Assembly: GCA_914767715.1 (NCBI GenBank)
Contig: OU612068.1
Span: forward strand, 12,154,001 to 12,218,000
Origin: Membranipora membranacea
Taxonomy: Eukaryota > Bryozoa > Gymnolaemata > Cheilostomatida > Membraniporidae
Direction of reading: 5' to 3'
DNA: 64,000 bases
A model generated the notes under the pieces. That model had not been told where the DNA came from, did no database searches, and saw only the letters and a list, made by a program, of their open reading frames with translations. The position numbers and the translations under genes were made by a program. Shown one piece after another: positions 36,501-49,700 of the stretch (positions within the stretch are counted from its first letter, which is position 1; every line of letters begins with the position of its first letter).

Positions 36501-39500
36501 CAGTTAAGGTAGAGACGAGGGGATCAGCAAATATTGACCTTTTATATACCATTGGAAAGCTCTTAAAACAGGGAAGATATTTATAGCAATAAACATAGTT
36601 TCAATGTTCCATGGTCAAGATAAGTAGGGCGTTTTTTAACCTGATGACGTGGCCGGCTCAGTGCTGACCAAAGAGTCACAGCGGGTTGCGGAATTCACAT
36701 CACATCCTCCCAGTTAATCCTGTCACTGTGTACCGCAAATTTTTAAGGTAATGAGGCTGAATTTCCATCTATAAAGTTCTTGCTCTGCCCATGCTGTTCT
36801 GTTCAACTTATTGGAGGTTAACCAGGAAATGGCTTATTAGTCCCCCCCCCCCCCATAAAACTATCGTGTTAATCACTGAGGTAAGAAAATATATATGATT
36901 TTTTTATTTCACTTACAGATATACAATCGATGAGACAGGTAGGTGAATCTACATCAGTACCCAGCAGCATACCAATCAAGTCCAGCTTAGAGTCTGCAAA
37001 TACACAGTGATAAAATTACATTAGTTTCATCAGAGTTGCATTTTCCATTTAATTCAACCTGAATAGACAGTTTTCTGAGCTCCAATTAATGCTTCTGTTT
37101 TAAGTTGCCCTCTCAGGCAGCATAGGAAAAAGTTGCTGATATGAGCTTAACTTGTAAACCGCTTTTACTAGGATAAAAATTATTTTTGATTCAGCATCAG
37201 CAACATTGACAGCCTAAAGGTTGTGACACGTATTCCAGACATTGCCGCATTAACCTGTGGAATGTTATCATCAGTTTCACAACAACTAACAAATCACAAA
37301 CTTTGCCAAGCTCCATTATCTTTATCAAATCTTATGTAAATAAAACAGAAGGCGATAGGGAGGGAGGAACTTACTAGGATCAACTTTCTCGACTGCCTCC
37401 TCTAAATCAGCGGCAGAAACAGAAGCTCCTCCGAATTTAGATTCCTTTAGCTTCAAAACCTGCCTACAATCACAAAGTAGAGATATGAGTATATGCTATA
37501 TGGGAAAGACGGTCTACAATTTGGTTCAAATATTTTATTATAGGTCTGATCCATGACATGGCATCTTTAATAAATCCGGGATAATAATTATTTTTGAGGT
37601 AGCAAGTTTATGGTTGCATAATCCCAATGTACTTTAATGACACTCAGATTGCATTCTGGGTAAATAACTTTCATAAATTAACTTCCCTTGACTTTGCATT
37701 ACATCCAAACATCCAAATATTTCGCAACCAAAATTAAAGATCCAATCTTAGTTCAAATTTTTGCACTGCCCTACCAGTATCATCACTGACTGCAGTGCGC
37801 ACAGGTTATAGTAAGCGGTAATAGTTTTAGTTTAGCTTAAAATTAGAATAGATATCACCATGTGATAATAAATGGATCACAGGGTAAAATTGGGACTAAA
37901 AATAGCCCCTTTCTGAGTACACTTACTTAGAGTTGGCCTGCATGTCGATGGTTTTATCTCCATGTAAGAATACGACTTGTGTCTCAGTAGATTCAGCGCT
38001 GGATATAGCATCGTTAGCAAACTCATAGGTCGTGGTGGTCATACTTATCTTACCGGAATCAAACATCTAAGATCATGGGATAGAGAATGAGAGAATGATG
38101 GTCCTGATTGGTAAATCTTTTCTTTAGCCAGTCAGCCATATTGATAATATATTTTGCCAGAGTATAATGTATATATCTCAGGGAAAACATCTTCGGATGA
38201 TGGTTGATGCAATAAAAATGTATATTTAAATGGAAGTTTTCCCTTCATGGTTTTCAAGTTTTATGATGACAATGATTTTGATGGTGCTCTCATGGTTAGT
38301 GGGTTGCCTATCGTACAATGAGGTCAAAAGTATGTGCAGTACACATTATGTATTGTGGTATATGTGACCTAAGATGTGGGGCAAAAATAATATGTCATAG
38401 ATTATTAGCCATTCTATTTTCTTTCTTACACTTTCTTCTCTAATACAAGCTTTGACTCTAATTTTGAACCCAGGTTGCGGCAGAGCGCCAGTATACGCAA
38501 CATGATATCACAATAGCAACAACCTGGTCTTTGCACTGAACGATAATACTGACAGAGAGATGGCGACTCTAATTACCACGTATACATACCGGGTTGGCCT
38601 GGTAGAATTGGCCAGCTTTCTCCAAGTTCTTACATTTAGACTTTGATTTCTTGACTTTGTTACCAGTGATTGAGTACTCGACCTTACACTCGCCAGACGC
38701 ATCGACCTGGTGAAATAACCAGCATGATTATAGTACACTCTGGCTTGTTAGAGAGGCAGCACATTCAGAGGTACAGCAGAAAGAGGATGCTGGTCTTTTG
38801 TTGATGTATATCTCCCACTACTGCGTCTTGTACACATTCCGTGAGAATTTGAATTGTTCGAAAAAATGTCCAAACATCAATCAAGGGTTAGACCAAACAT
38901 ACCCAATTCCTAACCTCAGCAAGATAGTAAAATGCAAAACTGCAGATTCTACTGCTATAAGGCCATTTGTGTACAGACTCTGTACTATTATATACTATCT
39001 TTGAATTGATTATCTGAATCTATTGTGACTTTAAGGTACAATGACAAACCTCAGTTCGTTCACCATCCACCGTTTGCAACTGAAGCATGCTGATAATGCC
39101 TTTCTTGAGGTTTGATGATATGGTCTGTTCATTCATGGCAAGATAAACTCTGCCTACGGTACCATCACCATGCCAGTGGAAATAAACAGGATATCTAAAG
39201 TTCAACAAAATATATCAATCAAGGGGTCAGCTAAGGCAACAAAAAACATGTCGGTCATGCAGGATGAAATCATCAAATCAAAAACTAGGCATACTTATTT
39301 TTCAGCACACTTGTAACTGAGAGTCAATGTTGCGACGGGTCATAACCACAATGAATCACATGACATTATAATGTGTATTGTGTATTTACAACCCTGCACA
39401 CAGGGTTTGCAGGTCAATAATTGGGCTTATCAAGATGGCTGGAAATACCGGTATATGATGGATGCATCATGGGAATAGTCATAGAAATAACACTGTCTAT

Positions 39501-42082
39501 GTGGATAGTGCTGATATGTCTTCATTATGCTTGGACTCACCTTCGGGGTTCCTTGAAGTCAGAGGTAACACCTTCTCTGGATACACTGTGAAGGTTGCTA
39601 GATGTGAGCTGAAATAAAATAATAATGTGGTTATGCCAAGCAATGGAGATCAGGAGTAGGGGGTGGCTATAAGTTGATAAGAGTGCCGATCTTCAGCGTG
39701 CATGTGTTGAAGGTCGTGGGTTTAAATCTCACTGCAAACCACAGACTACTGAGATTTGATGGACTCCCAGGTGTGCTCTGACAGATAGAGAGCAAATTCT
39801 TCGGGATACAGTGAGTGACCGAATCTTTGAACCGGTTCCTCTACTACAAAAAATTCGGCCCACATCCATGTAACGTTATGTAAAGAGCTTATCTCATTCA
39901 AAACGAAACCAACGCTGTATTTGAACTGATAAAGTATCCTTATTGTTTACAATCTGCAGTGGTATGATAATGGTGTGATGAAATCAGAGCTAAGCCACTG
40001 GTTTAACTGAGCACAGTTCACTCTGGGGCTGATAATGTGCCAAGTAAAGTACGAGAGAGAGCAAAGTCTAAAGAGCACTAAGTAATGCCAGCTCAGTTGA
40101 TAATTTGTACAAATTATGACACGTGTTTTATTTACTGTTGAATGCTGCCAACAGTGCAGTATTGCTGCTGATGTTTGCATCGAAATACTCTGAATGATTA
40201 TCCTTGAGCTGTCAAAAAATTGATCTTCGGCCATTAACCCGGTCATTGCTACTATATTGTACTGGAGAGTTGATCCTACATCGCTACTATAATGGTTTCG
40301 CTCAAGATTTTGGTTTCAATTTGTTTTGTCTTGATGCTCGCGACAGAACTTCGGCCATTAACCAGGTCATTGCTACTCTATTGTACTGGAGGGATGGCCC
40401 TACATCGCTACTGTTATGGTTTCTCTCAAGATTTTGGCTTTCGATTCGATTTGTCATGAGAGTCAACACTAACCTCTAGTTTCATGAGATAGTCGTAACC
40501 TTTTTTCCACACAGCACTTAGCTTGAGATCACCAGAAAATCGAAAACCGACCGGCTTGTGGGCACCATTGTAGTTCTGTTCATTAGCTTCATTGATAGAT
40601 ACATCAGTCACATAGCTGTACTGTAAAACACTCCCGGCCTCAAAGTGGATAGCACAGGCTACAAAATGTAAACCATGACATCTAATGCAATGTTTGCATA
40701 CAAAATAATATGGATTTAGCAGAAATCTGTCAAACACTACAGAGTCATGCAAATATCATGCAAGTTCACTTTTGTAATTACCTTTTCAGAGCTTAATGAA
40801 AAGTGTTTTCTCTTATGAAAGCGATGGGGGGGGGGGAGAGTACAAAATCAGCAGACATGCGAGGTGATCGGGTTTACAGCAGTGATTATCAAAGCAACTA
40901 GAAACTATCTGGTGTGCCACAAGAGGGTGTTTTGGATTGACTGGATATGGGCTCCTTTCAAAGACAAACAAAAGGGATCATGGGCAGCTGTTATATCCCT
41001 GGGCTCAAAGGGCTCACTACGGTGGCAAGGTAGTTAGGGGCACGGTAAGGGGGAATTTGCATCCCGAATCCTTTAATGTAAATCGATTTGGTGCATTATG
41101 CTCAGAGTGTAAGGGAGGCCATTTAGTTAACTTTGAATAAAGCCATATCTATTGGATGAAATGGATGGTTAGATACAAAGGGAAAGCTAAGTATGTCCAG
41201 GAATCATGATGATTTATTAATCAGCCACCACCAATATAAACCAGAAATGGCAACAAACAACAAATAAGTGCATTGCCGCAAGGAGTATAGGATTCAATTT
41301 TATCAGGTTGTTCAATCTCTAAGGGGGAAAGCGCAGGCATCATAATCAGGGTAAACAAAGGTTGCGGCAGCGTCATCGTTATCATTAGTACTCACTGGCT
41401 GATGATGGTCGAACAGGGCCGGCACCTGATAATATCAATATTCAAATACACAAATTAATCAAACTGTACGTAAACTATGGTGTGTCTAAAATCTTAAAGT
41501 TTTGTGTGGCAGTGGCCCATCAATGTTTGCTTTTAGCTGATCTTCAGATTACTGGTACAGTAACAAAAACTGCTTTTCCAAAACAAAAATTCTAAAGCCC
41601 TGTAGATAATTTTGCTTTCTTATTCGTCATTGAGTTTGGGCAGTCAATCTTTGAAAGTTTTTGAAGCAGCCATGGCCAAAATATCAACAGGGATAAAACA
41701 TATTTTCGATTTGGAAAGTTTTTTGATGGTAGGCCCCTAAATGAAGATGCCAGTCCTTGTTAAACCATCATCGGTCCATATACCATTCTTATGTGCCTCC
41801 GGGTAATAATAACAAGCTAGATCAACATTTAAGTGATTTTAGAAGACGCAAGAAGATAATAATTGAGATGTAAATTAATTAGGCATGCCAATATGAAAAG
41901 TAATAAAAATACCGGTTGGAAACGTGTTCAAAATCAATCAAATTTGGTTACAATTCAATACAAAACTTTGAGGCACACCGATGACAGCTGATCCAAGCAT
42001 TCTTACCTATAGATGCAAAGTAGAGGATTATATGAACCAGACAGGCTCCTTTTACTGCTTGCCTCATTATCCTCATAATCAT
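30589..42082 (-). CDS. MTTP: Microsomal triglyceride transfer protein, large subunit (complete)
   Basis: Twenty coding exons: 42007-42082, 41396-41425, 40474-40658, 39541-39608, 39050-39194, 38590-38706, 37927-38066, 37375-37463, 36917-36993, 36224-36378, 35664-35826, 35330-35440, 34728-34940, 34137-34351, 33701-33798, 33030-33151, 32382-32582, 31837-31991, 31409-31582 and 30589-30733. All phases agree and give 892 residues, close to the 894 of human MTP. The first exon encodes a hydrophobic signal-peptide-like stretch after a basic start. Then come the N-terminal lipoprotein (vitellogenin-type) barrel, the helical domain (DNTDVLPQLL, DAMNRIYHQ, VRTAALAIIL, all close to MTP) and the C-terminal beta sheets (LLRPVQFFKGSSELMS). 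MTP loads lipid onto apoB-type lipoproteins in the ER lumen as a heterodimer with PDI. AGG TAA at 31405-31410 looks like a stop, but splicing at 31409 continues into the last exon, which matches the MTP C-terminus. Confidence 0.95.
31081..31147. repeat. Inverted-repeat element (AGCCTGT family)
   Basis: The left arm AGCCTGTCTTGACAAGCTTT pairs with the right arm AAAGCTTGTCAATACAGGCT, with a C-rich loop. The loop also carries GTTCGG, the complement of CCGAAC in the copy at 42803. Confidence 0.8.
37064..37205. repeat. Partial copy of the ATAGACAGTTTTCTG foldback element
   Basis: Begins with the same terminus (ATAGACAGTTTTCTGAGCTC), followed by diverged but collinear blocks (GCATAGGAAAAAG, AACCGCTT, AGGATAAAAAT, GATTCAGCA) matching 24147-24305. 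Lies in an MTTP intron. Confidence 0.65.
40225..40454. repeat. Two-copy tandem duplication, period 124 bp
   Basis: CTTCGGCCATTAACC at 40225 recurs at 40349, and the match continues through TCATTGCTACT, TTGTACTGGAG, CCTACATCGCTACT and CTCAAGATTTTGG. Located just inside the MTTP intron next to the donor of exon 40474-40658. Confidence 0.85.
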
Positions 42083-43773
42083 TTTCCTCAGTGCCACAGC
42101 TGCTGAAGTCTGCTAGTTGTTGATCGGTTGAGTAGTAGAACGTGTATGACAGCAAGATAATGCAGAGATTTGAACTTTGAACTTAGCCTCAAGGGTGTCA
42201 TATGATAAGATAATGAATAAAGGGATTAAAGGTCAGCTAGACCAAGTTCTGTACTGTGATGTAGATTGTCAGAGCCAATGAGCAAACAGCTTAGTTTGAC
42301 TCAAGAGGTTTTCAACATAATAAAGGATGAGATATCTTCATAAAATTGTATTATGAATAACGGCACCAACTCTGTGTGGCACCGGACAGAATTGATACAA
42401 TCCAATAATTATAGAAAATACATTTGTGGTGAATTCTAAACTTGGAAATAACCAGTTAGAAAGTTGTGTATCAGCAATGAACTAAAGGTTTTAGTTCATT
42501 GGTATCAGTACAAATCTAATTATCGTTTGGCCAGCTTGGTTGGGTTTGGGAGGGAGGAAGAATGGGGAATAATCACCAACAAATGCTTTCCAGGTGAGTA
42601 AATGTTAAAGATTTGTAATTTTATTGATATTTGATTTTGTATAAATGCAATGAGACTGTATGCATTATCATAAATGCATTATTATTATTACAAATCCCTC
42701 CAATAACTGGCCTGCATTGACAGTGTCAAATTGAAGGAGGCAGGTATAGAAGGGCAGGTATATAGTTTTTAAACCAGCATTGACAAACACACCCTAGTAT
42801 GAAGCCTGTCCCCCCCCCCCCCTCCACCGAACAAAGCTTGTCAAGACAGGCTACCTAGTATGTTGACCTGGCTTCCTCACAGATTCAAAAGAAATCGGAC
42901 CATTACTATAGGTTTGTGTTCCATTACTTTGTTGGCAAAGGTCAATTTTTGTTGATATTTTCGGCACATTGGGTTTATATCGCTAGAATCAGTGACTTTT
43001 TTTTTTAGTTTTTTTCATCAAGGAGAAAAAGTTTCAAGTTGAGCCAGGAGGAGATAATTTCTAATTTAAGCCAATACTTTCAAATCACTGAGAAGTTACC
43101 ATCGAACCCACTGTAAATTAAAAATGAAGGACAATCGGCTGTAATACTTCATATCGCTTTATTATTACCACAGTAATGAAGTTACAAGCTAATTTTTTTC
43201 AAAAAACTAATTCTTCAGAAAATATTCTCACTCTATAATAATTATGTAATTATATGAGAAGGTAAAATGGGCTAATGGTTCGATAGTAGAAGGCCCAGAT
43301 TGATCATAGCATAGTGAGAGTCACATTCAGAGCGGAGCCACAGAGTCGATGAATAAAAGGATAAGACTTCTGTACAGGAATAAGACGTGAGGAGACAATC
43401 TAGTTTGGCGATGATGATGATGATTGTCACGTGTAAGTGCAGGATGATTTTCCAGATCAAGATATAGGATCATACCATAAGAATTACTTCTTTGACGACT
43501 GCACCTTCTTTGGTGGTAAATATGCAGAAAAATCCTGCACGGCAACCTAAAATCATGATCGTAGTCTTGAGCTTGACAATAGTACATCAATATGGTGATC
43601 AGCTTTTTACTCGGCTGGATTATGCCTTTTCTTAGTGTGTGAAAAAAATCTTGTTTTATCTTACTGGCCCTTAAAACTGCCTGCTTGGAGCTCTCTTTTT
43701 CAGGTGAAAATAAGGGAATAATCAAACGGCATATCACACAATATTTAAAGGCAGAGTTGCCAAAACGATGTAG
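42083..43773. other. Upstream region of MTTP and 3' flank of the helical-repeat gene
   Basis: No convincing gene. A minus-strand reading frame at 43327-43737 could be a further 3' exon of the neighbouring gene, but its acceptor is weak and the implied intron would be only about 100 bp. The stretch contains a repeat copy at 42803-42852 and a candidate minus-strand AATAAA at 43158-43163. Confidence 0.4.
42803..42852. repeat. Inverted-repeat element (AGCCTGT family)
   Basis: Left end AGCCTGTC followed by a poly-C run, CCGAACAAAGCTTG and the right arm AGCTTGTCAAGACAGGCT. It is a shortened version of the element at 31081-31147 in reverse orientation. Confidence 0.7.
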
Positions 43774-46700
43774 CTATTCAGAAAGGAAACTCACTTTGAC
43801 CGTTGAAGGTTTCTTAGTTGGTGCAGTAGGAGTTTTGCCTTTACTTTTAGATCGTGCCGTGGGACGGGTCATCATTTTAACATAAGTGTGAGCTAGCTCT
43901 GCTACTGTCTGCTTTCGCCTGGTCTGTTCTGCTGCTGCTCTAGCTGCTGGTTTCACAGTGATAGACCTCGATGTAGGTTTACTTATTGGTGGCTGGGCTT
44001 TTTTCACAGCCTTTACTGCACCTGTGTAAGGGGACGAAGAAAACTTTGAGTCAGCGGACATACCTGCAAGCAGATCTAGAGTTCAACTCGGGCTTAAACA
44101 AACTACATATCATTGAGTTGTACTGTACTTGTATCAGGGAATGAAGAAAACTTTGTGTTATCGGACATAGGCTTGCAATCAGCAGATATAGAGCGGCATT
44201 TAGGCTTAAACAAACCCAAACAAATCATTCAGTTATATTTGGCAACCCTTTGCCTAAGTACCTACATCGCTGTTTGCAACTTTATTCATTATTGTTATCT
44301 TATCATTACCAAATACTGTGCAATTTTATTGCTGTAAATGGTAACATTATTACTGTAAACATTTGACACCCAATGGTGAATCTCTGTATGTCAGTAGGAC
44401 GGTGAGGAAATCTAATATATATCTATATGTTATATATATATATATATATATATATATACGTATTATCATGAAAAACATTAGTAATAATGAATTGTTGCTG
44501 ACAATAAAAGTATATATATATATATATGATAATAATGTATATATGATAATATAAAACCTATTGTTTTTACCGCTCAAAATAGTACATAGTGACATGGTTA
44601 TTATGATAGCCATGTCACCACGTACTATTTTGAGCGGTAAAAATAAAGTGGATATCTATCTATTTATATATATATATACACACCAGGTCGTGAAGGTTTA
44701 GGGTAGGTCTGTCTCTGAGACTCTGTGACGGTTCTGACTCTGTGAGGAGGGTAGCTAGGTACTGTAGGCTGGATGATGCAGTCACCATCTCCTGAAGTCA
44801 TTGTACACATTGATGATTCACTCACTGACGAATTATCTCCTTTTTTGTCTGAAACAGAATAGTTCAATAAGCGGTAGGTTTTGTTGTAATGCTGTTCCTT
44901 AGATCCTTGCTACTAGGACCTGTACTACCTTTCAAGGAACAAATGATGTAACACGTAGTGTATTCTGGCTAGCCAGGTTAAGGGTTAAGCGGTTGAGATG
45001 ATAGGACAGATCATACACAGTTGCCCAAGCGATTCGTAACAAGTCACTTGAACATGCCAATGAAAAGCTGAGGTCAGTTGGGCTATAGTCACGCCCACCA
45101 GCATCACCTAGCTATTGCTGTTTGTTCTACAGTGTTTTAACCATCACTTACTCACCCATACGGATACTTAGACCAACAATTAGTTGCTTCTACTGACCTA
45201 GTACTATTGGAGTTGTGATATGTTGTGAGACGGTAGTTGTGATTCCTGCACACTCACTGCCCTCAGCCCGGTGCCTCACCCTTAGATCCAGTTCACACGA
45301 ATCTCCAGTTACATGGCTGTATTTAGCTAGTTCGGCTGACTGCTTCTTGTCACAACCAACGCTAGGTTGGCTTTTTGTGACTTCTGATTCCGTTATGACA
45401 ATCGGTAAACTTTCAGCTAGGATATTGGCGTTGTTGTTCAGTTGTTCTACCAAGAAAACGCATCATCCGAGATTAATTATAGGAAGAAGGGATGCCACCT
45501 GGTTTCAGCAAAAGTTTGTTTTAAGAATCTGAGACACTGCGTCTATTAACATTTACAGTTATAGATAACTACAAAAAAGATAATAGATGTAACCAAATAA
45601 AATTGACACATTAATAGTCAATGCCAACCTCCGCTTGCTAGATCTAGACAAAAGTGATACGAGCAAGGTTGGAAATTATCAGTAAATGGCGATGAAAGGT
45701 GAAAAATGGTGAACATTAATAGTCAATATCAAGCATCACCTAACTTTCCTCTTACGTGATATTATTGATCTTACCTGCTGTGGGTTCAGCAGAACTACAA
45801 GGTGGTGGTGAAGTTATCTCCTCCTTAGGTTTTATGAAATTCTCCACCTCCTCAGAATCCTGACTCACGTCAGGCTGACGGGGGCTATTAGCTGGTGCAG
45901 CTATCTTACCGGGGGATTCAGGGATTTTCTCAAGAGGAGCAGGGGTTACAGCCTGGGGGTGAAACTCCTCTGGGCATGAACTGTTATTTTTGTTTGCCTT
46001 CTGCTCAGCCAGTAGAGCCTCGTTATGGGCGCTCTCCGTACTGTGAAAACAATGACAATAATAATAATTATCCATGAGAAAATTTAACTAATCTTTGGTT
46101 GAGTAACTTACAAGCCAAGTCAGAAAAGTATTGTTTACTAATCAGGAAGCTATAAAGAAGTTGTATCATCTGCGAGTGACGTTGTGCTGTCATGTGCAAA
46201 GAACCACCAGTGTGAATAATAAATTAGAAACATCACTTTCTTAATTTTCTTTTTTTATCACTTTTATTTGCAGTCTATATCATTCCAGAAGCAGAATATT
46301 TTCCGAATTAAGCCAAAAAAATGAGGAAAAGGAAAAAAGAAACCTTGACAATGTAGATAAGTTAAAATGAAGATAGATTATTTGCATGACTATGAGAGAT
46401 GAATATCTTTGAGAAGAAAAAATCAAATCTAGTACATGTAAACATCAAACCATTTTGTTACGCCACTTACACTTTCAAAACATGTAAAGACGCCTCCCAC
46501 ATATCCTCTTCTTCTTCAGCCTCACTTTCACTTACGTCCTTGAGCCCTGGTATAAGACCCAGTATGTCTTTACTCGGGATACTCGATCTTCGCCTGGTTC
46601 TCTCCTTATCATCCATAGGGTTCATCACAGTAGACATAACATTCTGCTCTGACAGCAAGCTCAGCCTGCGGGGCATAGCTTTCTCTGGGGTCCCACAAAC

Positions 46701-49700
46701 ACCCTCTACCTATAAGTCAAAAGGTGCATGTCACTGACGGTAATTCTCAAAGCTAATAAACCAAAAGAAAAACAACAAGACCATTACATTTACAAACTGC
46801 ATCTTTTTTTCTTTCTTCTTTTGGCATATAACTAAAGCATTTTTTTCTGAAAAATGATTATGATGCCAATAAAAAGTAAAAAAATTAAAAAAGAAATTTG
46901 TAATTTGAATCTTCAAGACACCACTTGTTAGGTTTGTCTCTACGAATTTATACATAGTATACAAACTATTAAAAATGGAAGAGCCGTGTTTGTGAAACCA
47001 GCTGTGTGGCATAGCTTACTTTTCTGGCATACACAGGGAGTAATATAAGTGCAGAATTTGAAGCTAACCTGCATTCAATACTTAATATGACGCTGCGAAA
47101 TCATACGGCAATTTGTTTAACATAAGTGCACGTACCCTTGAGAGATCAGGGTTGATGAGATTCTTATATGAGTATCTCTTAAAGCCATCTGGCTTGACTG
47201 AGATGGCAGCCAGTGTTTCTCCTAGGAAATCACTGCTGACGTGAAGGGGGCGTTTCCCCATCATAGCATGAAGCTCTAATTCTCTTACTGGTTCAGCTGC
47301 CGGTTCATGATCCTCAAATGATCGCCCTTTAAACAACCAAAACCAACGGTCAACATAACTGTGTGTGTGTATAAAGAAAGTCTATGTAAGTGTGCGTGTT
47401 AAGTCAAAAGTAATAGTCAATGTGTGTGTCTATTTTTGCATGCAGGGCAACTACATTATTTTTCAGCAGAGTACGTGTACCAGCAAGCTTTCTCTCACTA
47501 GTTAGTGATAAAAATAAAATCAATATAAATATAAATACAATCAATCAATGTATAAAAGTCCTAAATAGTCACCATATATGGAAATGATATTAAACATTGG
47601 TCCAAATATTTCTGGTTTTCAACAGGACAAAAAAGAAAAGATGTGTCCAGAATCTAAAGTTAAAGGTCCCAGTGAATTTTGAAGTTAGAACTGATTGTCT
47701 TTTAATTACCGAGTGCATGAGAAAGCATATCCATCTCATCTTTAGTGACCTGTCCTTTATCTAAAGCTGTAATAACTATCCACAAGGCATTCTTTATCTC
47801 CTGTCTATCCTTTGCCATTTCCTGTTGCCTCGGGCTAACAGGGCTTCTAGCAACAACTTCGGCCATAGCTGTGCTGTCTGTAAAACAACACAGGGTTCAT
47901 CAACTAATCAAAAGTAGCTCAAACAGATGAACAGATCACATCATCAATAACGGTGAACAATCGGAACGTTCTGCATAGCTCACATAACTTCTACCACAAT
48001 GTGAAAGTTATGAGAGAATGAAAACTCCAAACTTACTTTATCAAAATGGGAAAAAACTAGAACAAGTGCTTGAAGTTCATATTTATTGCCACTTTTTAAA
48101 AGTTCATCCTAATTACTGGGTTAATCTCATAGAAATGAAGGCAAAACACGTGTTTACTTAAAAGACTAAGAAAATAGCTTCAATTTCTGATGGACAGAGT
48201 TTTTTTCATTGTATAGACATTACATGTGATCATACATACTGTCCACGCTGGAACCACCCCGCCTGCCTGGAACGAGAAGAGAGCCGCTGTAATCTTGAGA
48301 TCTCAGAATCTTCTCAGCGTTTACGGGATTGTTGACGATTATCTTAGTGGTATTCAGAACTTGATCGAGGATTGTCTCCACTTTGCTCGGGTCATCAAAG
48401 TCTGAGTTATACTGATCATGATAGCTGGTCACCTGGTCCAGTATCCCAGATAGATTCCGCAACTGATCATCGGTGAAGCTTTAAATTAAAGTTTTTTTGT
48501 AGTTTGAAATTAAGTCATGTTTAGATCTGGCAATAATAGGAATTAGCTCTCACATCGTATACTGTCACAGCTAGCGCGCTCAGACCCTACCGATATCTAA
48601 ATTCAGCTGAGGCAATTAATGAGTAGGTATAACAATAATAACCAGTTTTGCACAAAAACAACATAGATCTACGTCAGTAGCCAATGCATTTACTCGGAGT
48701 TGTCTTGTCAACATCAATGGGAAGACAACTTATTGCCTTACTATTTTTGATTGAAATACAAGGAGAGTGATTGGGGTGGTGAACCGCATTGATATTATCA
48801 AGTTTGAATATGGAAACCGGGAAAGATCTCAATGTTCGCACATTTTAAACTCATATCAATGACTCAGGAGTGTGATTCTGATTAAGGGTTTCTTCCCTCC
48901 AGATAATCAGTACAGACATGTCTTCAAAGAAAAAACCATCCCACTTATTTCATAGCGTAGTACTCACTATCCATTATTTATGTAGGCTGTTAGTTTGCTG
49001 ATAGCCTCCTTTGACAGTTCTTGCAGTAAATGTGTTTTGTGACTCACTTTTGCTAAAATTTAATCATAAAAAAGTATTATTATAATACCATACACTACTA
49101 ATTGCTGATATGGTACATCTAAAATGAGTTTCAATTCCAACCGAGAGTACATAATTTGGTCTGTTAAAAGGCTTGAAGATAGAACCGACTAAACTTAGTC
49201 GGGGGAAAATAATACCAAATCAACTTTAACCAAGGATCTCACCAGGTAAATAGTAACATGTTTATAAATTATAATTTGTCATTATTAATACAATATTATT
49301 ATGATGTACCGAACTAACAATATCAGTGTATGGGAGCTATATAGCTGACACCGATTAACCTACTAGGTGATACTGTTGTACTTACTAGGTGATACTGTTG
49401 TCGATGGTGTTTTAGAAGATCCTCTCTTCAGTATACTGGATGGTGGAGGCTCATCAGGTTCCATTATTCTAACAGCTCTGCCTTCATCTTAATAAATTAA
49501 ATATCGCATTATATTATATCAAATCAAACTATATAATGCATTATTTGTTTAATCACCACATGTTTCTAAGGTCTGTTGGTGTCGTTGGTGTCAAACATTA
49601 CTGACATTGAGATTCCAAGTACAGTACAGTGTCTTTTTCTCAAATGATACACTACATCTTGGCCAAAGACTTGTCATATTTTACTGACCATTAGCAAATT

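Noticed and set aside
43327-43737. Reading frame of 136 codons as a further 3' exon
   Set aside because: The acceptor lacks a pyrimidine tract, the intron would be about 100 bp, and the sequence has no repeat or composition resemblance to the gene. Left open as an alternative to the stop at 43774.
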